From SAR324 cluster bacterium (GTDB lineage: Bacteria; SAR324; XYD2-FULL-50-16), in assembly GCA_028280735.1 (NCBI GenBank), contig JANQLH010000101.1, positions 1 through 57,553 of the forward strand: DNA of 57,553 bases. Reading direction: 5' to 3'. The translations under genes were made by a program, and so were the position numbers. Below the pieces are notes generated by a model. It saw only the letters and a program-made list of their open reading frames with translations, was not told the origin of the DNA and made no database searches. Of the stretch, positions 10,955-17,542 are shown piece after piece (the stretch's first letter is position 1; each line of letters starts with the position of its first letter).

Positions 10955-11289
10955 AATTAAGTTGTATTTATATAAAACAGAGGTTAAGAGAGGAGTACTG
11001 AACGAAAATAATATTCAAAATGACCATATATATTACTCGAAACGGGTGTCAATATAAAAGATGTTTTGGAATTTGGTTCAAATCAATCCTTTAAATCCTA
11101 AAAACATGATGAGGCAAAGGGAAGAAAGATTTTGATGAGCTTGTTAAGATTAATTGATCCTTTTTTAAACATTGATGTATATCAGGGTGAAAGGATTTAA
11201 CGAGCTCACTGTTTTCAATTCTTTAAAAGGATTGATTCAATACTTTCGGATTCATTTCCGAATTAAGTACAACCACCAAACAGCTTTTT
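10955..11289. other. Divergent intergenic region between atp operon and ispD
   Basis: This 335-bp AT-rich stretch separates two divergently transcribed units. It contains the predicted reverse-strand atp promoter. No clear promoter for ispD, RNA gene or repeat was recognised in the remainder. Confidence 0.6.
11025..11052 (-). promoter_or_regulatory. Predicted sigma70-type promoter of the atp operon
   Basis: On the reverse strand TTGACA (a perfect -35 hexamer, 11047-11052) and TATATG (11025-11030, four of six bases of the -10 consensus) are separated by 16 bp. The downstream edge is about 70 bp from the start of the first atp gene. Prediction from sequence only. Confidence 0.5.
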
Positions 11290-12024
11290 ATGGCATACAA
11301 GGGAAATCAGGTTTCCGTGATCCTGCTGGCAGCCGGTTCGGGCACACGGATGAAAGCGGGCAAAAACAAACTGCTGTTACCAATCAATGGTATTCCGATA
11401 TTGTATCGTACCTTGCATCGGCTGGATAAAATACAACTGATCGATTCAATAATTTTAGTTTGCAAAACCTCGGAAAAGGAACAGGTAGAGAACCTGATCA
11501 GTGACTATGGTGAGGTATCTAAAATTAAGGGAATCATACCCGGGGGAAAGGAACGATCGGATAGCGTTAATTGTGGCCTGGAAAAAGTAAGATCCTTGCA
11601 AGCTAACGGCTTTGTGATGACTCATGACGGGGCCAGACCGTTTATTACGGAATCACTGGTCAACTGTCTTATTGAATCCGTAGATGAAGAGTCTATTTCC
11701 ATTCCATCAATAAAAGTGGTCGAAACAGTACGCAGGCAAGAACCGGATGGAAGCACTGCAGTAGTGGATCGACAGCATCTATTTACTGTACAGACCCCTC
11801 AAGTGTTTCATGTGAAACAAATTCAGCCGTGTTTTCTGGATGACGATAAAAGAAAGCTGAATCTAACAGATGAAGCTTCATATTTTGAGGCGTCAGGAAA
11901 GAAGGTCATCATGGTGAATGGGGAAACATGGAATCTCAAACTGACTACCCCGGAGGATGTTACTTCGGCGGAAATCTTGTTACATCGATATGAAGAGCTG
12001 AAACTGTCAGGTCTTGAAAACTAA
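11290..12024 (+). CDS. ispD: 2-C-methyl-D-erythritol 4-phosphate cytidylyltransferase
   Basis: IspD transfers CMP to methylerythritol phosphate in the non-mevalonate isoprenoid pathway. Seen: the nucleotide-binding loop VILLAAGSGTRMKAGKNK, the MTHDGARPFI motif with the metal-binding Asp, the TVQTPQVFHVKQ segment and LTDEASYFEASGKKVIMVNG near the C-terminus. The 244-residue length is slightly long but normal. No ispF is fused or adjacent. A one-mismatch parS-like site lies within the QVFHVKQ codons. A MITE-like element follows the gene after 15 bp. Confidence 0.95.
   Translation: MAYKGNQVSVILLAAGSGTRMKAGKNKLLLPINGIPILYRTLHRLDKIQLIDSIILVCKTSEKEQVENLISDYGEVSKIKGIIPGGKERSDSVNCGLEKVRSLQANGFVMTHDGARPFITESLVNCLIESVDEESISIPSIKVVETVRRQEPDGSTAVVDRQHLFTVQTPQVFHVKQIQPCFLDDDKRKLNLTDEASYFEASGKKVIMVNGETWNLKLTTPEDVTSAEILLHRYEELKLSGLEN
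11804..11819. promoter_or_regulatory. parS-like ParB site, one mismatch, inside ispD
   Basis: TGTTTCATGTGAAACA differs from the consensus TGTTNCACGTGAAACA at one position (T for C at position 8). It encodes part of QVFHVKQ in ispD. parS sites do occur inside genes in other species, but a single mismatch near the centre can weaken binding. The perfect site at 17452 makes it worth listing. Confidence 0.4.
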
Positions 12025-12039
12025 TCCCTCTCTTAACTG

Positions 12040-12343
12040 GTGCCTGAACGAAAACCAACTTAACCCATACCAATAAAAGTTTTTAAAAGCAGCTTGTTTC
12101 TTCGAAGTTCACACTTTCAGCATTTAGTGATCAGTTCTCAGCCGGTTTTTTACTTACAATAGTTATGTCTTCAACTGAACGCTAAAGTTTGCCGCTTTCA
12201 GCGTTCAGCAATCAGCTAGCTATTCCTCTGATATTTTATATTTTGAGCTGAATGCTGAAAGCTGACAGCATGCCTAACCTCAAGATGAATCTGTATGATT
12301 GCATAAAAACAGAATAGGGATATATGGGTTTTCGTTCAGGCAC
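12040..12343. mobile_element. MITE-like element with 17-bp terminal inverted repeats
   Basis: GTGCCTGAACGAAAACC at 12040-12056 is the exact reverse complement of 12327-12343, bounding 304 bp without an ORF. Inside are further palindromic pieces: CTGAACGCTAAAG (12175-12187) pairs with 12195-12208 with one bulged base, and several TTCAGC/GCTGAA-type words recur in both orientations. Non-coding length, perfect ends and internal dyads fit a miniature inverted-repeat transposable element. No convincing target-site duplication is visible at the ends. The rest of the ispD-rimO gap (12344-12473) shows nothing recognisable. Confidence 0.68.
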
Positions 12344-12473
12344 TAATCAAAGAATGATCGAAAGCAATAGGCAGTTGACGGCAATTCTGTTAATATGGGC
12401 GTTTTAGTTGAACACAGCTTAACGACAAAGGTTTTGAGTTGAGAGAAAGTAATTTAGTTGGAAACCGGTTGCT

Positions 12474-13826
12474 ATGAAAAGGCGAGTATATATAGAAACC
12501 ATGGGCTGTTCCAAGAATCGGGTTGATTCCGAAATCATGCTGGCCAGTCTGCTTAATGATCAATTCCTCTATGAGGGGACAATTGACAATGCTGACATCA
12601 TCATAGTGAATACCTGTGGTTTTCTCTCCAGCGCGGTTAGCGAGTCAATTGAACGCATTCTTGAATTGTCGGAGTTCAAGGAAAAGGGGAACTGCAGTAT
12701 GTTACTAGCCGTCGGCTGCATGATCGAGCGCTATAAAGAGACCTTACTGGCTGAAATTCCGGAAATCGATGGTTTGTTGGGAACTTCGGATTACACCAGG
12801 ATTGTGAGTGTAGTTAATAATTTCTATACCAACGAAGAATATAAAACAGATCTAAACCAAAAGCCCCTTTATGCAGAACAGAATTCCGAAGTCAGGCGAG
12901 TCCTGTCCACCCAATACCACGCTTATCTAAAGATAGCAGAAGGTTGTTCTAACAATTGTTCCTTCTGCAATATCCCCCGGTTGAGAGGGCGGCAGGTCAG
13001 CCGCTCCATGGAAAGCATCAGGGATGAGTTTGCATTGCTGATCTCAAGCGGAATAAAAGAGATTAATCTGATATCCCAGGACTGTTCATCTTATGGCTAC
13101 GACCTGGATAAGTCTCAGCGACTGCTGGAACTGGTTCACCACTTGTTGGAATCAACAACGGATGATTTCTGGTTAAGGATTTTCTATACCTATCCCAATC
13201 GTTACCCTGTGGAATTGTTCGAGTTGATGAACCAGGATCACAGGTTGGTTTCTTATGTTGATTTTCCTTTTCAGCATATTTCGGATCCAGTCTTAAAGGC
13301 GATGAACCGCAAAATCTCTCGCAAAAGGCTCGAAGAGCTTGTGGATACTGCCATGACGACAGTTGATTCAATCGCCTTGAGATCCACATTCATTGTCGGA
13401 TTTCCCAATGAAACAGAAAAGGACTTTCAAGAATTGCTTGAGTTTGTAGAAAAAGGTTACTTCAGTCACGTAGGTGTTTTTGTTTATTCACATGAGGACA
13501 ATATCGACTCCTTTCAGATGGGAGACCGAATACCGAGTGAAGTAAAGCATCAGCGAAGGGATTTGTTGATGGAGGCTCAACAACGCGTTTCGCTTCAAAA
13601 AAACCGGGCGATGGTTGGTCAAACTCAAAAAGTTCTGGTAGAAGGTGAATATGAAGAGACAGAACTGCTAATGAAGGGGCGAAACCAGTTCCAGGGAGTT
13701 GAAATTGATGGTCTGGTGTTAATTAATGAAGGAACGGCTCAAATCGGCCGGTTTAACCCGGTTGAAATCACTGAAGCTCACCCCTATGACTTGATCGGAA
13801 GAATTATTGAACAACCTAAGAAATGA
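12474..13826 (+). CDS. rimO: Ribosomal protein S12 methylthiotransferase
   Basis: RimO is a radical SAM enzyme that methylthiolates an Asp of ribosomal protein S12. The N-terminal cluster domain shows GCSKNRVDSE, VNTCGF and AVGCM, supplying the three auxiliary-cluster Cys. The radical SAM CxxxCxxC motif is in EGCSNNCSFCNIPRLRGR near residues 158-165. A C-terminal TRAM-like region ends NPVEITEAHPYDLIGRII, which favours RimO over MiaB. 450 residues is normal. It precedes yebC by 9 bp, suggesting co-transcription. Confidence 0.93.
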   Translation: MKRRVYIETMGCSKNRVDSEIMLASLLNDQFLYEGTIDNADIIIVNTCGFLSSAVSESIERILELSEFKEKGNCSMLLAVGCMIERYKETLLAEIPEIDGLLGTSDYTRIVSVVNNFYTNEEYKTDLNQKPLYAEQNSEVRRVLSTQYHAYLKIAEGCSNNCSFCNIPRLRGRQVSRSMESIRDEFALLISSGIKEINLISQDCSSYGYDLDKSQRLLELVHHLLESTTDDFWLRIFYTYPNRYPVELFELMNQDHRLVSYVDFPFQHISDPVLKAMNRKISRKRLEELVDTAMTTVDSIALRSTFIVGFPNETEKDFQELLEFVEKGYFSHVGVFVYSHEDNIDSFQMGDRIPSEVKHQRRDLLMEAQQRVSLQKNRAMVGQTQKVLVEGEYEETELLMKGRNQFQGVEIDGLVLINEGTAQIGRFNPVEITEAHPYDLIGRIIEQPKK

Positions 13827-13835
13827 AACTACAAT

Positions 13836-14594
13836 ATGGCGGGTCACAATAAATGGAGCAGCATCAAGCATAAAAAGGGTGCTGCAGATGCAAAACGAAG
13901 TAAAGTTTTCACCAAGGTAATTAAGGAAATAACAGTTGCTGCCAGATTGGGTGGTGGTGATCCCAACGCAAATCCCCGTTTGCGTTCTGCAATCGCCCTG
14001 GCAAAATCGGTCAATATGCCAAATGACAATGTCACCAAAGCCGTTAAAAAAGGGGTTGGAGGTGATAAAAGCGAAAACTGGGAAACGATTGTATACGAAG
14101 GGTATGGACCTCATAATGTTGCCGTTATTGTCGAATGCCTCACCGATAACAAAAACAGAACTATTTCATCGGTTCGGGCCGCGTTTAGCAAAAACAACGG
14201 AAACATCGGAGCTTCCAATTCTGTCATGTACATGTTTGATCGCAAAGGATTGATTGAGGTAGAGAAGAGCAGTATTGATGAAGAATCCCTGACTGAACAC
14301 ATTCTGGAAGGAGGTGCCGAAGATATCGATGCATCAGGAGATGAAGTCTACCTGGTTGAAACAGATCCTTCAGAATTAGGTAATGTCCATCGATACCTGG
14401 AGGAAAACGGAGTCGAAGTAAAAACCTCCAGTATAGACCTAATTCCCCAAAATAAGATTGAAATTACCGAAGTCAACAAGGCGCAGCAGGTAATAAAATT
14501 TATTGACGCCCTGGAAGACGACGATGATGTCCAAAAGGTATTCAGTAATTTTGATATCAGTGACCCTGTTTTAGCTGAGCTGAACCAGCAGTAA
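13836..14594 (+). CDS. yebC: YebC/PmpR family protein (TACO1-like)
   Basis: A member of the widespread YebC family, described as DNA-binding regulators and more recently as factors aiding translation of difficult sequences. The MAGHNKWSSIKHKKGAADAK opening, the AKSVNMPNDNVTKAVKKG helix, the TDNKNRT segment and the GNIGASNSVMYMFDRKG loop are all family hallmarks. 252 residues is typical. It lies 9 bp after rimO and directly upstream of ruvC and ruvA, the usual yebC-ruvC-ruvA neighbourhood. Confidence 0.97.
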   Translation: MAGHNKWSSIKHKKGAADAKRSKVFTKVIKEITVAARLGGGDPNANPRLRSAIALAKSVNMPNDNVTKAVKKGVGGDKSENWETIVYEGYGPHNVAVIVECLTDNKNRTISSVRAAFSKNNGNIGASNSVMYMFDRKGLIEVEKSSIDEESLTEHILEGGAEDIDASGDEVYLVETDPSELGNVHRYLEENGVEVKTSSIDLIPQNKIEITEVNKAQQVIKFIDALEDDDDVQKVFSNFDISDPVLAELNQQ

Positions 14595-14674
14595 CAACAC
14601 TTTTTATTGAGTTTAAGGCGCATCCAAGGTTATTTAACGCATCGATCAATGGGGATAGCATAAAAAGCGATACA

Positions 14675-15172
14675 ATCATAAGGATCATCGGTATTGATCC
14701 GGGAACCAGGTATACGGGAATAGGAATTATAGACCGTTTAGGCAACAAGCTTAAATGCGTGCACAGCAAGACAATCGTCACCGTCAATGAAAAAAAACTG
14801 GATCGCAAACTAGCTGTTATATTCAAACACATTTCCGAGGTAGTTGAAGTATTCAACCCGACCACAGCTGCAATCGAAAAAGTCTTTCACTCGGTTAATC
14901 CCAAGTCTTCCTTATTGTTAGGACACGCGAGAGGTGTATCGATGCTGGCACTAAGTTTGTGCGGGATCGACGTCAACGAATATGCTCCCAATGAAGTGAA
15001 ATCAGCCGTGACGGGTGTTGGCAGGGCTGATAAAGCGCAGGTTGCGTCCATGGTGCAGGTACTTTTAAATTTGGACCGCAGTGTCAAAATGAAAGAGGAT
15101 GAAACAGACGCACTGGCAATAGCGATTTGTCATGCCAATACTCAGAGTTTTAATCTCAAGAAAATAGGATAA
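14675..15172 (+). CDS. ruvC: Holliday junction resolvase RuvC; start codon not canonical
   Basis: RuvC cleaves Holliday junctions as a dimer. Catalytic residues are visible: Asp in RIIGIDPGTRYTG (DNA 14681-14719), Glu in AAIEKVF, and the two C-terminal Asp in KEDETDALAIAICH. The conserved N-terminus lies upstream of the first in-frame GTG (14759), so that GTG cannot be the start. The frame is open back to a TGA at 14576-14578 but holds no ATG, GTG or TTG, so I place the start provisionally at ATC 14675 (ATA 14660 or 14678 are alternatives). One extra G in the GGGG run at 14651-14654 would join the frame to ATG 14649. ruvA follows after 15 bp; ruvB is not in the window. Confidence 0.9.
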   Translation: MIRIIGIDPGTRYTGIGIIDRLGNKLKCVHSKTIVTVNEKKLDRKLAVIFKHISEVVEVFNPTTAAIEKVFHSVNPKSSLLLGHARGVSMLALSLCGIDVNEYAPNEVKSAVTGVGRADKAQVASMVQVLLNLDRSVKMKEDETDALAIAICHANTQSFNLKKIG

Positions 15173-15187
15173 AAAAAGGAACCCAGC

Positions 15188-15817
15188 ATGATTTCCTGGC
15201 TTAGAGGACGTGTAATGAACGTCGAAGGAAACGAAGTAACGATCAATACAGGTAACATCGGCTATTGTGTTTACCTGGGCGAAAACCGACTTTTGGAAAT
15301 GGGAATCCAGAAGGATCAGGAAGTTGAGCTGGTTGTTTATACAATAGTACGAGAGGATGATATCCGCTTGTTCGGTTTTGATTCATTTCTCAATCGAACC
15401 ATTTTTAGTGTCATGCTTGGTGTTAGTGGAATTGGGCCAAAAGCCGCAATTAGTATTGTGGACAACCTGGAACCGACCCAAGTTGTCACCGCTATTCAAC
15501 ATGGTGATTACAATCCTTTTTTAAGCATAAGCGGTATCGGCAAAAAAACCGCTCAACGAATTGTTTTGGATCTTCAAGGTAAGCTGGATACTAATCTGAA
15601 AGAGATGGTAGCTGATAATGCCACTGCTCCTGAACCTGCAAACCGGAAAACCGGCGAGACGGTTTCGCAGTTTAAGATTTTGGAAGATGCCAAATCAGCT
15701 TTGTCAAACCTGGGATTCACAGAGCGAGAAGCTGACAAGGTACTCAAACAGCATATCAAATCGGGTTTAAGCCTGGATGAAATCATCAGGAAATCTCTTG
15801 CCGAACTAAGACAGTAA
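15188..15817 (+). CDS. ruvA: Holliday junction branch migration protein RuvA
   Basis: RuvA tetramers bind Holliday junctions and recruit the RuvB motor. Domain I (OB fold, residues 1-65) starts MISWLRGRV. Domain II carries two helix-hairpin-helix motifs, LGVSGIGPKAAIS and LSISGIGKKTAQRI. A flexible linker and domain III (EDAKSALSNLGFTEREADKVL), the RuvB-binding part, follow. 209 residues is typical. It is 15 bp after ruvC; ruvB does not follow, the next gene being ssb. Confidence 0.97.
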   Translation: MISWLRGRVMNVEGNEVTINTGNIGYCVYLGENRLLEMGIQKDQEVELVVYTIVREDDIRLFGFDSFLNRTIFSVMLGVSGIGPKAAISIVDNLEPTQVVTAIQHGDYNPFLSISGIGKKTAQRIVLDLQGKLDTNLKEMVADNATAPEPANRKTGETVSQFKILEDAKSALSNLGFTEREADKVLKQHIKSGLSLDEIIRKSLAELRQ

Positions 15818-15896
15818 TATGTATGAGTAACAAACCGGATAGATACAGACTTGTTTTTATCGATCAGACAGGAAATTAATCAAAAGAGGAAACGTT

Positions 15897-16388
15897 ATGG
15901 GAAATCTGAATAAAGTGCTCCTGATAGGGAGGCTAGGGCAAGAACCAGAGAAACGAATCACCCCGACGGGTCAGTCTGTGGTGAATACCAGCCTTGCAAC
16001 TACTGAATATTACAAAGACAAGTCAGGTAACAGGCAGGAACGGACAGAATGGCACAAAGTCGTCTTTTGGAATCGGCAGGCAGAGATTGTAGAACAGTAT
16101 TGTCGAAAAGGATCACAGCTTTTTTTGGAAGGAAGCCTGCAAACAAGAGACTGGCAAGACAAAGACGGTAATAAAAGATATACAACCGAAATCATTGTGC
16201 GAAATCTGCAGATGTTGGATTCAAAAGGTCAGGGTGCCGGAGGCGGAATGCAAAACAATCAGCAATCCAATAATCAATTTGATCCATACAGCTCACCGGC
16301 TCCTTCGTTTCAGAATCAAGAACCTGCCCCCGGCGGATCAGGGCCCGTTGGGAATGATGACTTTATTGAAGATGATATTCCCTTTTAA
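15897..16388 (+). CDS. ssb: Single-stranded DNA-binding protein
   Basis: SSB coats single-stranded DNA during replication and repair. Residues 1-110 form the OB fold (NKVLLIGRLGQEPE, WHKVVFWNRQAEI, LFLEGSLQTRDWQDKDGNKR). A Gln/Asn/Pro/Gly-rich linker follows, then the acidic tip DFIEDDIPF that recruits partner proteins. 163 residues is normal. A good Shine-Dalgarno (AAGAGGAAA) precedes ATG 15897. Confidence 0.97.
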   Translation: MGNLNKVLLIGRLGQEPEKRITPTGQSVVNTSLATTEYYKDKSGNRQERTEWHKVVFWNRQAEIVEQYCRKGSQLFLEGSLQTRDWQDKDGNKRYTTEIIVRNLQMLDSKGQGAGGGMQNNQQSNNQFDPYSSPAPSFQNQEPAPGGSGPVGNDDFIEDDIPF

Positions 16389-16458
16389 GCAAGTGCATCA
16401 CTCACTATTGCATAACATATCAACACATCGATCTGTTAACAGCATTTGAATAATGCAA

Positions 16459-16492
16459 AGAAGAGATTCTGCAATAAAGGAGAGTCTCTTCT
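16459..16492. terminator. Hairpin between convergent ssb and miaA
   Basis: AGAAGAGATTCT (16459-16470) pairs with AGAGTCTCTTCT (16481-16492) with one mismatch around a 10-base loop. It sits between two convergent genes and may end both transcripts, but lacks a clear T-run on either side. Confidence 0.4.
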
Positions 16493-16512
16493 GACAGACC
16501 TGCCGCCTGATT

Positions 16513-17424
16513 CTAAGCACCATTCCTTAACCATTGGTCAACACGTTCATTTAGTTGATCATAATGTTGAATGGGAATCATATTATGTCCGCTTTTCTCC
16601 ATGTATCGAATAAACGTCATTTGCCTTTTGGCAAATCTGGAAATTTCGACGGCTAGCTTCTCTATTAGCTGATTTTCAGAAAGCTCCCCTTTAATGTACC
16701 GGGAAAGGAACTTGTATTCCAACCCATACCTTTCCAATCGTGAATGAGACAGCCCCCGCGCGAGCAGCTCTTTTGTTTCCTTTATCATCCCTTCGTTCAA
16801 TCGTTGAATCAGACGGGTTTTAATTCTTGCTTTTAGTTCGTCGCGATCGGGCATCGTATAAAAGATGTGATAATCGAAGGTCGAACTGAAAGAAGGAAAG
16901 CTGGAGGGTGATTTTTGGGTTCTGGTTTTTTTTTCAATAGCCCTTGCCATTCTGCGTTTACTATCGCTTTCCCAATGATGGTTTTCCCACAAGCCTAAAT
17001 CCTTAAGCTTTTGATAAAGATAATCCAAAGGTTTTGCTTCCAATTGAAGGGTATATTCCAAGTCTGATTTTTCATGAGTAAATTGATAGTCTTCGATCAG
17101 AGATTTTATATAATGACCGGTTCCTCCGCAAAGAATTGGAATGACGGATCTGGACTTAAGCTCAAGCAAAACCCGCCAGGCCATTTCTTGAAAATCGGAA
17201 ACCGAGAACTCTTCTCCGGCCTCGACCACATCAATCAAATGATACGATACATCTCCATACTCATCGAGATCCTTGCCGGTTCCAATATCCATCGATCTAA
17301 AAACCTGTCGACTATCAGCAGAAATAATTTCGCCACCTATCCTGGTTGCCAGTTTCACAGCCATGTGAGTTTTACCGGAGGCTGTGGGGCCCATTAAAAT
17401 GACGGCCTTGGGTTTTATCATCAT
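16513..17424 (-). CDS. miaA: tRNA dimethylallyltransferase
   Basis: MiaA prenylates A37 of tRNAs that read codons starting with U. Seen: P-loop LMGPTASGKT near residues 10-19, ISADSRQVFRSMDIGTGK, PILCGGTGHYIKSL, a LERYGLEYKF segment and the C-terminal RFAKRQMTFIRYMEK. 303 residues is typical. The gene is convergent with ssb. A perfect parS consensus lies 28 bp upstream of its start. Confidence 0.97.
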   Translation of the reverse strand: MMIKPKAVILMGPTASGKTHMAVKLATRIGGEIISADSRQVFRSMDIGTGKDLDEYGDVSYHLIDVVEAGEEFSVSDFQEMAWRVLLELKSRSVIPILCGGTGHYIKSLIEDYQFTHEKSDLEYTLQLEAKPLDYLYQKLKDLGLWENHHWESDSKRRMARAIEKKTRTQKSPSSFPSFSSTFDYHIFYTMPDRDELKARIKTRLIQRLNEGMIKETKELLARGLSHSRLERYGLEYKFLSRYIKGELSENQLIEKLAVEISRFAKRQMTFIRYMEKSGHNMIPIQHYDQLNERVDQWLRNGA

Positions 17425-17451
17425 TCGAAAAGTTCAGGCAAATATTGTCCA

Positions 17452-17467
17452 TGTTCCACGTGAAACA
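17452..17467. promoter_or_regulatory. parS: perfect ParB-binding site
   Basis: TGTTCCACGTGAAACA matches the conserved chromosomal parS consensus TGTTNCACGTGAAACA at all defined positions. It is intergenic, between miaA and the TPR gene. parS is the nucleation site for ParB and chromosome segregation and is normally concentrated near the replication origin. parA and parB themselves are not in this window. Confidence 0.85.
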
Positions 17468-17542
17468 CAACAAGCCAGTTTATGTAATCTGATTAGAATA
17501 ATCAGAAGTTTGCATAGATCGAAAAAAGGAGGGAGACCATGA

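Noticed and set aside
14759..15172. RuvC starting at GTG 14759
   Set aside because: This start would lose the first catalytic Asp and the conserved GIDPGTRYTG motif encoded just upstream in the same open frame.
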